Positions 1-8,630 of a stretch of DNA of 64,000 nucleotides are shown one piece after another. The notes beneath the pieces are model-generated. The model ran no database searches and was not told where the DNA came from. It saw nothing but the letters and a program-made list of their open reading frames with translations. The DNA lies in contig NZ_LSJA01000073.1 in assembly GCF_001556515.1 (NCBI RefSeq), positions 1-64,000 on the forward strand, written 5' to 3'. This DNA comes from Caulobacter sp. CCH9-E1. Lineage in GTDB: Bacteria > Pseudomonadota > Alphaproteobacteria > Caulobacterales > Caulobacteraceae. How positions within the stretch are numbered: the first letter of the stretch is position 1; each line of letters starts with the position of its first letter. A program made the position numbers and the translations under genes.

Positions 1-1
1 A

Positions 2-556
2 GATGGAACGCAGAGCGGCTTAACCCCGTCCACTTTTTCGGGGGAAGATCAGCTCACTCCTGCCCTGAGAGGAGCGTTTCACAGGTCGCGCAAGCGCTTC
101 GAGACGGCTCTCGGGGCGGCGGTTCCTGATGGATGGCCCGCATTTCCGGAAGGTATGGCGCCAACCTCAAGCAAGCCCCCCGAAGAAGCCGAAGCCTGGC
201 CTTCATATCTGTTTGTGCTAACCGAACCGCGACGGCTGGTGGGCAATGGGGGGTTCGTCGCGCGCCCTGACACGAACGGCGAGGTCGAGATCGGATACGA
301 GATCGCGCCAGCCTTCCGATGTCGCGGCTTGGCGACAGCCGCCGCCCGCGCCCTGCTCGCTCACGCGTTCGCCGACGGGGAGGTCACCGCAGTCGTCGCG
401 CACACCCTGGCGGAGCCAGGTCCCTCCGACGCTGTGCTACGAAAGATTGGTATGAGCAAGGTTGGCGAGAGCATCGATACGGAAGTCGGGGTGATTTGGC
501 GCTGGGCGATACCTCGCTTGGCCTGGACAGAGCGCGAAGTCCATCCCGCAGCCTAG
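2..556 (+). CDS. GNAT family N-acetyltransferase, 5' end outside the window
   Basis: Transfers an acetyl group from acetyl-CoA to an unknown acceptor in the cytoplasm. The acetyl-CoA loop is visible as RCRGLATAA, preceded by the strand EIGYEIAPAF, the usual motif A of the RimJ/RimL-like branch. The first in-frame ATG is at 155, but the frame is open without a stop back to base 2. The upstream translation (LTPALRGAF, then ALGAAVPDGWPAF) reads like the normal N-terminal strand-helix region of such enzymes, so the 155 start would remove the first third of the fold. I therefore call it a partial gene that enters from the left. The substrate cannot be read from the sequence. Confidence 0.75.
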   Translation, partial: DGTQSGLTPSTFSGEDQLTPALRGAFHRSRKRFETALGAAVPDGWPAFPEGMAPTSSKPPEEAEAWPSYLFVLTEPRRLVGNGGFVARPDTNGEVEIGYEIAPAFRCRGLATAAARALLAHAFADGEVTAVVAHTLAEPGPSDAVLRKIGMSKVGESIDTEVGVIWRWAIPRLAWTEREVHPAA

Positions 557-624
557 CGCCGCGCCGAACCCGTGGACGCGTCGGTCGGCGCCGCATGGAA
601 GAGTGATCGCCAGGAGATCCAAGT

Positions 625-1053
625 ATGGCCGAATGTTCACAGCCTCCCCGGCCCCGGCGTCCTTTCCCCATCCTGCTCGGGCTTCTGGCCCTTGGCGGCT
701 GCGCCCACCTGCCTCCGTCCTGCCCTACGCCCAGCCAAGCGGCGGTGCTCGTCCAGCTTTTCTTTGGCCTTGATATGAGGCAGCAGGGCTCTGTGTCGAA
801 CGCTGACTTCGACCGCTTTCTCGACGAGGCCGTCGCGCCACGCTTTCCCCATGGGTTCACGGTGCTCGACGCGGAGGGCCGATGGCGCCCGGCCACCGGC
901 GCGAGCGTCAGGGAAAGGAGCAAGGTGCTAATCCTGGCGGTAAGCGACAAGGCGCAGCTAGCCGGGATCGACGCTATCCGATCGGACTATCGCGCCGCGT
1001 TCCGCCAGGAGTCGGTCATGAAGCTTACCCAGCCAACGTGCGTAACGTTCTAG
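625..1053 (+). CDS. DUF3574 domain lipoprotein
   Basis: 142 residues of unknown function. The N-terminus is a lipoprotein signal: a hydrophobic run ILLGLLALGGC ending in a lipobox cysteine near residue 26, so it should be lipid-anchored in the periplasm. The body matches DUF3574 as I know it: LFFGLDM, then DFDRFLDEAVAPRFPHGFTVLD, then SKVLIL and a C-terminal FRQESVMK segment. An AGGAG ribosome site seven bases before the ATG supports the start. It lies on the same strand after the GNAT gene with a 68-base gap and converges on the hydrolase gene. Confidence is good for family, nil for function. Confidence 0.75.
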   Translation: MAECSQPPRPRRPFPILLGLLALGGCAHLPPSCPTPSQAAVLVQLFFGLDMRQQGSVSNADFDRFLDEAVAPRFPHGFTVLDAEGRWRPATGASVRERSKVLILAVSDKAQLAGIDAIRSDYRAAFRQESVMKLTQPTCVTF

Positions 1054-1077
1054 CGGCGGTCCAGAATCTAGATAAGC

Positions 1078-1094
1078 GTCGGCGCCCCGCCGAC
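1078..1094. terminator. Short GC hairpin between convergent genes
   Basis: GTCGGCG, loop CCC, CGCCGAC: a perfect 7-bp stem in the 68-base gap between the convergent DUF3574 and hydrolase genes. There is no T run, so termination is only suggested by position. Confidence 0.35.
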
Positions 1095-1121
1095 CGTCGA
1101 CCTCCAGCAGGTTGACGGCGA

Positions 1122-2309
1122 TTAGGCCAAGTCGGGCAAGCGCAAGCGCCCCTCCTCCGCGCGCATTTGGAAGTTCAACCAGGTGATGACGAAGTCGAGG
1201 ACCAGCGGGGTGTTGCCGACATGGCAGTGGGCGTGAGCGTGGTCCGCGCGCGTGAAGAGCTGCGCCGTCAAAGACTTCACGTTCCGCAGCATGCCGATCT
1301 GGTCGTACCATTGCGAGATCGGGACGATGTGATCCTCCTGGGCGCCCAGCAGCAGGACGTCCTGAGTGATCCGCTCGGAAAATGGAGCGGTGCATAGGTT
1401 CCGCAGCCACGTGAGAAATCCGTAGCCGTCTTCAGCGCCGCAGATCTCGATGCCGTGGGCGATGGCCCAGCCCGCGGTTTCAGACTGCTCCGACATGGCC
1501 TTCAGAGCAGCGTTGACGGCGTCAATCTGGCCCTGGCGGACCATGGCGTCGATCCGCGCGCCGGCTTCAGGCCCCGCCTTGGCCAAGAAGGCGGCATAGA
1601 AGTCGGCCAGGACGTCATTGACGATCACGCGTTTGATGCGCGGCTCGAAGGCGGCGGCGCGCGGCGCGAGGTAGCCGCCGAGGGAAAAGCCCATCAGCGC
1701 GCAGGACTCGATCCCCATGTGGTCAAGCACCGCAGCGACCGGCCTTTCCCACGCCGGCTCCATGGTTAGACGCCAGCGGCGGATTGCTTGGCCCTGCCCT
1801 GGCCCATCGAAGACCACCACGTCAAAGCCCTGCGCCGCGTAATCTGGGGCTGCGAGGAAATACTCCTCCTTGTAGGAGTCGAACCCGCCGTGGATGACAA
1901 GTGTTTCGCGTCGAGGCCCTTTGGCCCGCATCGCAAGCACGGGCAAAAACCCGTCTTTGTAAGGGACCTGATAGCGTTCGATCGGCCAGTCGGCGACCGC
2001 GGCGTTGAACAATCTCAGCCAGGCGGCGTTGAGTTCGCCGCGCTTTGGGTCCTGGCCGATCATGTAGAACTCCGCCGCTCGGTAATAGGCGGACGCGTGG
2101 AGCGCCCGCCCCTCGCTTTCGGCCGCTTTGCCCAGCGCGATCATCTCGCGCGTCCAATCACTTATGCTGTGAATGCGGCCGACTACCGTGCTCACTTCAG
2201 CCTCGTCCATGGAGGGCAGCCATCGGTTCAGTTCGAAGTCGAAGAAGGGCTCGCCATGGAGCTGGCGATGGCCGGCCTGAAAGTGAGCGCTGTCGTAGAC
2301 TCTGAGCAT
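1122..2309 (-). CDS. Alpha/beta hydrolase (DUF1100/FrsA-like, C-C or ester hydrolase)
   Basis: A 395-residue hydrolase with the N-terminal helical extension and central alpha/beta fold of the group that includes 2,6-dihydroxypseudooxynicotine hydrolase and FrsA/EstA. Visible catalytic elements are the oxyanion segment VIHGGFDSY, the nucleophile elbow GFSLGGY, the acid in GAQEDHIVP, and the histidine in FTRADHAHAH near the C-terminus. The frame is open to 2450, but I chose the ATG at 2309 because AGGAAAG lies just upstream and the extra N-terminal residues look non-coding. No signal peptide, so cytoplasmic. The substrate is unknown; the gene is isolated, with no obvious pathway partners. Confidence 0.8.
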   Translation of the reverse strand: MLRVYDSAHFQAGHRQLHGEPFFDFELNRWLPSMDEAEVSTVVGRIHSISDWTREMIALGKAAESEGRALHASAYYRAAEFYMIGQDPKRGELNAAWLRLFNAAVADWPIERYQVPYKDGFLPVLAMRAKGPRRETLVIHGGFDSYKEEYFLAAPDYAAQGFDVVVFDGPGQGQAIRRWRLTMEPAWERPVAAVLDHMGIESCALMGFSLGGYLAPRAAAFEPRIKRVIVNDVLADFYAAFLAKAGPEAGARIDAMVRQGQIDAVNAALKAMSEQSETAGWAIAHGIEICGAEDGYGFLTWLRNLCTAPFSERITQDVLLLGAQEDHIVPISQWYDQIGMLRNVKSLTAQLFTRADHAHAHCHVGNTPLVLDFVITWLNFQMRAEEGRLRLPDLA

Positions 2310-2834
2310 CGAGCTTTCCTGGAGTAGCGGCGAGGCGCTGCAACGGCGTCTGCGCCATGAGTCCGTTGAACTTCGCCGTAAGGCGGCAGACGCCAGCGGC
2401 GAAGCGCCATCTGCGATGGAACAGACAAGCGCCGCCGGCCGACTGGTCATCGGTCCCGGAGGGCCGGCGGGCCACAGACTTCGGTGGGGAAAATCTGCAG
2501 CCGCTACTTGCTGTCCTGACTCGCCCGGCCGCCCATCCTGGTAAGTCTCACAGGTCGCGCCTGTCGCACTTCGCGCGTTTTGGGCCGCAGGCCCAACGCA
2601 AGGTTAAGCCCTCCTTAAGATACAGCAATAAAGACCCTTAAAGCTTAACGCGTATGCCGCGGGCGGCTTGCTTGGCGAAAAAAGTTCTTTCAGTTCTTTG
2701 GCTTACAGATCTTCGCCCGATTAACGTCAACCTGAGCGACCTCGTAGATCTATCAGGACGCACCCCTGGGTTGAGCTTGTTAGCGTCTTTCCTTGAAGCC
2801 GCATCATGGCGGCGCGGTGGAAAGGAATTTCGCT
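2310..2834. other. 525-base non-coding region
   Basis: Separates the divergent hydrolase and beta-helix genes and should hold both promoters. It includes an AT-richer stretch around 2610-2720 and a short direct repeat, AGTTCTTT at 2683-2690 and 2692-2699. An open frame at 2654-3010 runs into the next gene in another frame and has no recognisable features. I see no RNA gene or clear operator. Confidence 0.5.
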
Positions 2835-5273
2835 ATGGCGACGATAATCGTTTCGCTCACGGGGACGGCCAACGGGCCCGGCTCAGTGGAGTCCCCCGTG
2901 CGGACCCTTCAGCAAGCCCTCGACCTTGCCAAGGCCGGCGACACCATCATGCTCCGGAGCGGGGAATACGCTGGCGGCGTGACCGTCCGGGAAGCCAACA
3001 TCACGATTAAGAACTTCCCCGGCGAAAAGGCGATCGTCTCGACCGGATCCGGACCCGATGACCCTGAGTGGGTCATCCGCTTTGGCGAGGACGCTCACGG
3101 CGGGGCGATCGACGGCCTGGAGATCAAGGGCGGATCGTACTACGGCGTGAAGCTTGAGAGCACCTACGACTGGGGCGGCGACATCCCTGAGCACGGGGTG
3201 CGCAACATCACGATCCAAAACTCAATCCTTCACGACTCGGGCCGCGACGTCATCAAGGCCGCGCCGGGCGCCGACGGCCTGCAGATCCTGCACAACGAGA
3301 TCTACAACTCGGGCATGCGCGACGGCTCCAACGCCGAAGGCATCGACATCGTCAACGCCGACGACGTCGTGATCCGCGGCAACTACATCCACGATACCGC
3401 TACAAGTGGCGCGTACATCAAGGGCGGCGCCGCCAACGGCCTGATCGAAGGTAATTTCATCCGCAACACCGGCGCCGGCGGCGCCCAGGGTGTCGATCCG
3501 CAGGACCCGCCAAACTCCGGCGCCGGCCTGATGCTGGGCTACCAAACCGATCTGGAATGGTTCGGCAAAGACAATCCAGAGCTCTACCAAACCATGAATG
3601 GGATCGTCCGCAACAACATCATCCAGGACACCGCCGACGGCGGCATCATGGTGTGGGGCAGCAAGGACCCGCAGGTCTACAACAACACCTTGGTGAACGT
3701 TTCGACGCGCCCCTGGTACTTTGGCGGCGGCGTCATGGTTTCGGGGATCACCACCTGGACCGAAAGCGGCGATGTCTACACCAAGACCGTCAATCCGCTG
3801 GTGATGAACAACATCGTCTCGGTCGCTGAAGCCTACAACGGATCGCCCGGCTACGTGACCACCGCGGCGATCGCGATTTTGCAGAACGGCGTGACCGGCC
3901 CCATCCGTAGCGACAACAACCAAGTCTTCGGCCAGGGCTCCCAGGGAGAGAAGCTCTTCGATCTCGGCGATGGCGAGATCACCCAGGCGCAATGGCTCGC
4001 AAGGATCGGCGCGGACGGCCATTCACGGGTGGCCGCCCCGCAGCTCGACGCCAATCTTCACCTCCAGGCTGGAGCGGGCGCGATCGACGGAGGCGGCGCC
4101 TTGGCGCTAGGCGCCGACTTTGACGGCCAGCCGCTGAGCGGCGGACCGCTCGATATCGGGGCCGATCAGGCCGACAACGGCGCGCCCCTCGCGCTTCCGA
4201 CGCGCGGCGGGATTGGCGCGGCGCCTCCAAAGGGCGCGACGCAGCCGGGCGAAGGCGGCGACGGTCGCCCTGGCGGCGATGGCGAACCTGGGGGCGGAGC
4301 CGGCGGGGGCGCGGGCGATGGCGGCGCGCTGGACCCGACCGAGCCTGACCTGCCCTTCGTCCAGTTGGCCAAGGCGGTCGATGGCGTTGTCGGCGTCTAT
4401 TCGGGTCCGGACGCGCACGCGGTGGCGCTTGACGGTCACCTGGCGATCAAGCTGGCCGCCACGGGTTTCTCCGAATACACGAGCGGCCTTCTGCAGATCG
4501 TCGAGCAAGCGACCGGCAAGGCTGTGGGCGAGATCGACTTCGTCGGCGGCGACAAGTATGACGGTCGCCAGGTCCTCGACATCGACCTCACGCCTTTCAA
4601 CCTGAAGACGGGCACGACCTACAGCGTCGTGACCACTCAGGACTTCATTCGTGTGAACGCCGAGCCCTGGCAAGCCGGAGCCATCACGCGCGGTGAATGG
4701 CAGTTCACCACTGCGGGGGACGCGCCGACGCCGGGGCCGGCCGACACGCCGCCGCCAACGACGACGCCATCAGCCGCGACCAAAGGTCTGCCGACGGATG
4801 CGGTGTTCAAGCCCCTGGCCAAGGCCGTCGCCGGCGTCATCGGCGTCTATTCAGGCCCTGACGCGGCCCATGTCGACACCGACGGACATATCGGCCTGAA
4901 GCTGGTGACCGAGGCGTTCGCTGAATACACGTCTGGAAAACTCAAGATCGTGGAGATGGGCGCTGGAGTGGTGGCCGGCGTCATCGATTTCGAGAAGGGC
5001 GACGCTTATGACGGCAAGCAGGTGGTCGACATCGATCTCACGCCGTTCCACCTAAAGTTCGGCACGACCTACAGCGTGGTGACCACCAAGGACTTCCTGC
5101 GCGTCAACGCCGCGCCTTGGCAGGCCGGCCCCATCACTCTGGGCCAATGGGTGTTCACGACGGAAGATGCGCCCGGAGCGAAGACAGCCTTCGCCGCTCC
5201 GCACATCGATACGCCCACGGTTGTGACGAGCATCGCGCCCAGCTCGTCGTTGTTCGAAGGCCATTTCGGCTAA
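2835..5273 (+). CDS. Right-handed beta-helix protein with two C-terminal Ig-like repeats
   Basis: 812 residues, probably an extracellular polysaccharide-binding or -cleaving protein. Residues about 5-430 read as a pectate-lyase-type parallel beta-helix: a start typical of these folds (GSVESPVRTLQQALDLAKAGDTI), then recurring N-N-x-I/F turns such as IQNSILHDS, IRGNYIHDTA and IEGNFIRNTG. A Gly/Pro/Asp-rich linker (about 455-505) leads to two near-identical domains (about 508-629 and 656-777), each with VYSGPDA, EYTSG, YDG.QV.DIDLTPF and WQAG.IT motifs. The start at 2835 follows AAAGGA; an ATG at 2793 has no ribosome site. No Sec signal peptide is visible, so export would need another route such as type I secretion, or the protein stays inside. 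No catalytic residues could be assigned. Confidence 0.75.
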   Translation: MATIIVSLTGTANGPGSVESPVRTLQQALDLAKAGDTIMLRSGEYAGGVTVREANITIKNFPGEKAIVSTGSGPDDPEWVIRFGEDAHGGAIDGLEIKGGSYYGVKLESTYDWGGDIPEHGVRNITIQNSILHDSGRDVIKAAPGADGLQILHNEIYNSGMRDGSNAEGIDIVNADDVVIRGNYIHDTATSGAYIKGGAANGLIEGNFIRNTGAGGAQGVDPQDPPNSGAGLMLGYQTDLEWFGKDNPELYQTMNGIVRNNIIQDTADGGIMVWGSKDPQVYNNTLVNVSTRPWYFGGGVMVSGITTWTESGDVYTKTVNPLVMNNIVSVAEAYNGSPGYVTTAAIAILQNGVTGPIRSDNNQVFGQGSQGEKLFDLGDGEITQAQWLARIGADGHSRVAAPQLDANLHLQAGAGAIDGGGALALGADFDGQPLSGGPLDIGADQADNGAPLALPTRGGIGAAPPKGATQPGEGGDGRPGGDGEPGGGAGGGAGDGGALDPTEPDLPFVQLAKAVDGVVGVYSGPDAHAVALDGHLAIKLAATGFSEYTSGLLQIVEQATGKAVGEIDFVGGDKYDGRQVLDIDLTPFNLKTGTTYSVVTTQDFIRVNAEPWQAGAITRGEWQFTTAGDAPTPGPADTPPPTTTPSAATKGLPTDAVFKPLAKAVAGVIGVYSGPDAAHVDTDGHIGLKLVTEAFAEYTSGKLKIVEMGAGVVAGVIDFEKGDAYDGKQVVDIDLTPFHLKFGTTYSVVTTKDFLRVNAAPWQAGPITLGQWVFTTEDAPGAKTAFAAPHIDTPTVVTSIAPSSSLFEGHFG

Positions 5274-5448
5274 ACCTTCGGGCGCGTCGTGACGAAGGCG
5301 GCGCGCCCAGACCTTCGAGCATCATTCAGCGCCCGCAACGAACATTCCCCGCTGGCGCGCGATGCCTTCGAACCCGGCCGCCTCTAGACTGCCATCGTGC
5401 GGCGCCGACGGCGGGCGCCCCTCCGGGGTTCGAGAGACATCTTCAAGC

Positions 5449-5691
5449 ATGCGTCTGAACCAAGACCCGACTTCAACGGCTTGTAGCGCGATCCTGAGTC
5501 CGCGCCAGCGTGAGTGTCTTTACTGGGCGGCGCAGGGAAAAAGCTCCTCGGATATCGGCGCGATCCTGCGCATTTCGGCGAGGACCGTCGACTTTCATAT
5601 CCTGGAATGCTGTGGCCGACTGGGCGTGAGGACGCGGGTGCAGGCGGTCGCCGAGGCCGTGCGTCGTAGCCTGCTAGACGGCCCCTCCTGA
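5449..5691 (+). CDS. Small LuxR/GerE-type HTH protein
   Basis: About 80 residues, almost nothing but a GerE-type helix-turn-helix: LSPRQRECLYWAAQGKSS, then DIGAILRISARTVDFHI, with the conserved E, G, I, TV and H positions in place. There is no receiver or autoinducer domain, so it is either a stand-alone DNA-binding protein or the remnant of a longer LuxR regulator. An ATG at 5362 would add 29 low-complexity residues; GAGAGA before 5449 makes the shorter form slightly more likely. It converges on the TBDR gene across a strong hairpin. Its target is unknown. Confidence 0.6.
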   Translation: MRLNQDPTSTACSAILSPRQRECLYWAAQGKSSSDIGAILRISARTVDFHILECCGRLGVRTRVQAVAEAVRRSLLDGPS

Positions 5692-5718
5692 CCTTGTCGC
5701 GTGTCAGACGCAAGCATC

Positions 5719-5750
5719 CGCCGGGGGCGGGCCCGAGCCCGCCCCCGGCG
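5719..5750. terminator. 14-bp perfect hairpin between convergent genes
   Basis: A perfect GC stem (arms 5719-5732 and 5737-5750, loop CCGA) between the stops of the HTH gene and the TBDR gene. There is no T run on either side, but position and stability make it the probable bidirectional terminator. Confidence 0.65.
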
Positions 5751-5756
5751 AAGCTC

Positions 5757-8327
5757 TCAAGGAAGACGCCAGGTGACACGCACCCCGCCCATTCGAGGCG
5801 GGCCGACGACGAAGGTCGGCAATCCCAGGATGTCCCCGGTGTTGCCCGCGTCGATGATGTAGCGTTCGTTGGTCAGGTTGGTCGCGAAGAGCTCCAAAGC
5901 CAGCGAGCGGCCAGTCGGCGTGTAGGTCAAGGTCAGGTTCAGGAGCCCATAGGCGTTCTGGAACTCGTCGACCGCAGCGTCGGCCACCAGAGCGGCAGGC
6001 GGCTGCTGGAGGTCGGGCCGATCGTTGTTGTCGTCGAAGAACATCTTCGATTGCCAGGTGAAGGTCGGGCGCAACTCCAACACGCCACCGGGCGCGGGCC
6101 ATCGAACCGCGGCGCCCAGTGAGGCCGAATGGTCGGGCGACTGGCGCAGGTGGTTGCCATCGAACGCGCCGTTGGTGAACCGGGCGTGGTTGAAGCTGTA
6201 GGTGGCGAAGATGTCGACGTAGGACGTGGGTGACCACTCCCCCTCAAGTTCAACGCCGTAGGCGCGCGCGCTGCCGCGGTTCGTTGTGATCAACCGCACC
6301 CCATCGCGATCGACAGTCTCGAAGTTCTTGTAGCCGTAGCCGTAGACGGCCGCGCTGCCGCGAAGGCCCCGTTCAGGGCGGCGAAACTTGGCGCCGAGTT
6401 CGATGCTGTCGACCGTCTCGGCGGATTGCGCGCCGAATTGCGGCGGCCCGAACGGCGCGCTTGGCCCTCGGGCCGCCAGAGTTCGAGGCCGCCGCCCCCG
6501 GGCGTAGGTCGCGTAAAGGTTTGTCCGATCGTCGAGCGCATAGCGCGCGGCGAGGCGCCAGGTCAGGCCGTCATCGTCGAGGCTGTCGCTGGAGAAGGCC
6601 CCATTGCCGGCCGTCGGCTGGAAGCTGAAGCCGAACAGCGGCAGGATGCTGACCGGGACCTGCTGCGCCGCCGGACTCTGAAGCGCCGCGAGCAGGGCCT
6701 TGGCCTGGGCCACGGCCGTCGGCGAACCAGAACTGGCCAGTTGAGCCGCCCCGATCGCGCCGCCGGCGACGCTGCGCCCGCCAGTGACGAAGGCGCTGTA
6801 GCCGCTCTTTCGTTTGTCCCGCGTGTAGCGCAGTCCGGCCGAGACCTCGAACCTTGGGGTCAGCGCCAGCGTCCCATCAGCGAAGAGGTCGAAGGAAGAC
6901 AGAATACTGGTGTCGACTGACGTCTCACGATGATCTGACCGGAGGTTACTGGCGATAGCCAGAGCCTGGGCGGGGGTCAGGACGATGGCTGGGTCGAACA
7001 CCGCCGTCGTACGATTGTCGGACGCTCCAGCGACCAAGCCCTGCATTAGCGCGGCGACAAAACCCTTGTTCTCGAATAGGGCGGACGGGGCCGTTCGCGT
7101 CGCCGGAAGGCCCGCGCCAACGGCCGCGCCGTTGAGTTGTCGCGTCAGCGCCGCGACCGCAAGACGCTCATCGATCTGAAGCGGCGTCTGGTGATGACCC
7201 TCGTAGCCGAAGGCGCTCGCCCCGGCGAACGCACTCAAGCGTCCGCCAGGATCGAAGTTGATGCGCAGCTCCTGGCTCCATTGTTTGGCCTTACCCTCGT
7301 TCATCGCCGTCAGAAGCGGCAGGGAAAGGCCGTCGGGATCGTTCGATTCCGAGGATTGGAAATGACGGAAGGCGCTGATCGACGACAGGGTGATGCTGTT
7401 GGCGAGCGGCCAGCGGGCGAGCAGGGTCGCGCCCCAGACGGTGCGGTCGATGTTGAGATCCTGCCCGTCTTGGAAAGACTGGCCCGCCCCCTGGGCGATC
7501 CCATCTGGGTCGCGCCGGTCGGCGAGAAAAGCCCCGCTGACCGGATCGGTCTGGTCGATGACCAGAGACTTGAACGCCGTCCCAGTCGGCCTGTCTCGCT
7601 GGTAGTTGACGATCAGATCAAGCCGTCGCGGCCCTTTCCCGGCGAAGGCCAGCGCCCCGCGCAGCGCGGTGGTGTCAACCGACTGGTAGTCCTCGCGTCC
7701 CCGCAGGTTGCTGACATAGCCATCGCGCTGGCGGCGGACGGCGGCCAGGCGCACAGCCAGGGTTTCGCCGACAGGCGCGTTGATCATGGCCTCGGCCCGA
7801 CGAGCGCTGTAATCGCCAGCCTCCACGACGAGCTTGGCGTCCGCCGCGCCCGGCCTAGCCTTGTTCTGGATAATGTTCAGGGCGCCGACGAGCGCGCCCC
7901 GCCCGAACAGGGTCGACTGAGGTCCCTTGGCGACCTCGACCCGTTCGACATCGAACAGTTCGACATAACTGCCTTCGCCCTTCGAGATCGAAACTCCGTC
8001 CTGAAAGATCGACACGCGCGGCTCGAACGCTGACTCCAGCGCGCTGGAGGTGACGCCGCGCATCACGAAGCCTGGATTGTTGGGTGACTGCTGCTGGACC
8101 TCGAAACCCGGCGTAAAGAGCGCAAGCTGGTCGAGGGTCTGCACGCCTCGGCGCTCAAGGCCGCGCGCATCATAAGCGGTCAGGGCGATCGGCACGTCGA
8201 TGAGAGCCTGTTCGCGCTTTTGCGCGGTGACGACGACTTCGCCGATCAGCGTCTCTTGCTGGGCGTAGGCGGCGAGAGGCGCGACCAGCGCCGCCGTGGC
8301 CAGAAAGGCGTAACGGTAATGGGGCAA
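5757..8327 (-). CDS. TonB-dependent outer-membrane receptor
   Basis: 856 residues that should form a plug and 22-strand barrel importing an unknown ligand with TonB energy. A signal peptide (ATAALVAPLAAYAQQ) precedes a TonB-box-like EVVVTAQ, then the plug with VPIALTAYDA, FVMRGV and VEVAKGPQSTLFGRGALVGALN. Barrel strands run to the end. The start is a TTG at 8327 with GGA about eight bases upstream; no better start is in frame. Unlike the other six receptors here, it does not end in an aromatic residue (it ends WRLP), which is unusual for barrel assembly. A DeoR-type regulator gene lies 303 bases upstream on the same strand and could control it. Confidence 0.85.
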   Translation of the reverse strand: MPHYRYAFLATAALVAPLAAYAQQETLIGEVVVTAQKREQALIDVPIALTAYDARGLERRGVQTLDQLALFTPGFEVQQQSPNNPGFVMRGVTSSALESAFEPRVSIFQDGVSISKGEGSYVELFDVERVEVAKGPQSTLFGRGALVGALNIIQNKARPGAADAKLVVEAGDYSARRAEAMINAPVGETLAVRLAAVRRQRDGYVSNLRGREDYQSVDTTALRGALAFAGKGPRRLDLIVNYQRDRPTGTAFKSLVIDQTDPVSGAFLADRRDPDGIAQGAGQSFQDGQDLNIDRTVWGATLLARWPLANSITLSSISAFRHFQSSESNDPDGLSLPLLTAMNEGKAKQWSQELRINFDPGGRLSAFAGASAFGYEGHHQTPLQIDERLAVAALTRQLNGAAVGAGLPATRTAPSALFENKGFVAALMQGLVAGASDNRTTAVFDPAIVLTPAQALAIASNLRSDHRETSVDTSILSSFDLFADGTLALTPRFEVSAGLRYTRDKRKSGYSAFVTGGRSVAGGAIGAAQLASSGSPTAVAQAKALLAALQSPAAQQVPVSILPLFGFSFQPTAGNGAFSSDSLDDDGLTWRLAARYALDDRTNLYATYARGRRPRTLAARGPSAPFGPPQFGAQSAETVDSIELGAKFRRPERGLRGSAAVYGYGYKNFETVDRDGVRLITTNRGSARAYGVELEGEWSPTSYVDIFATYSFNHARFTNGAFDGNHLRQSPDHSASLGAAVRWPAPGGVLELRPTFTWQSKMFFDDNNDRPDLQQPPAALVADAAVDEFQNAYGLLNLTLTYTPTGRSLALELFATNLTNERYIIDAGNTGDILGLPTFVVGPPRMGGVRVTWRLP

Positions 8328-8630
8328 TGGAGAGTTCCACGGATAGCGCGCAACGCCGTGCGCCCGCGCCAGGGCGGCGCGGGGACGACGCCGCGCCGCT
8401 TGGGGAAGACGGCGCGGGCGCGGGTTTTCAGAAACGCTCGTCTCAGGATTGGACAGAGCGACCGAAGGCTAGCGCGCAGCCCCCGCGCCGGCGATGCATC
8501 GAAAACGTTGAACGTTCCCCGGCGCCGATCTCCTGGACGATCGCCGCGTTTGCGCAATAGCTGCCGTTCAAGCGGGTCCAGGAACGGAGCATTCAGATTG
8601 CAGCCCTCGTCGCCGCGGCGACGGGGTTGC
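8328..8630. other. 303-base gap with the TBDR promoter region
   Basis: Lies between the DeoR-type gene and the TBDR gene, both on the minus strand. It carries a 16-bp perfect palindrome of alternating CGTCGCCG / CGGCGACG at 8608-8623, just after the regulator's stop, with no T run. That could be a weak terminator. No other element is clear. Confidence 0.4.

Noticed and set aside
2654..3010. 118-codon frame before the beta-helix gene
   Set aside because: No domain and no ribosome site, and it overlaps the beta-helix gene in another frame.
5280..5308. Terminator after the beta-helix gene
   Set aside because: GGGCGCG and CGCGCCC can pair across 15 bases, but the loop is long and there is no T run. 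Too weak to list as a feature.
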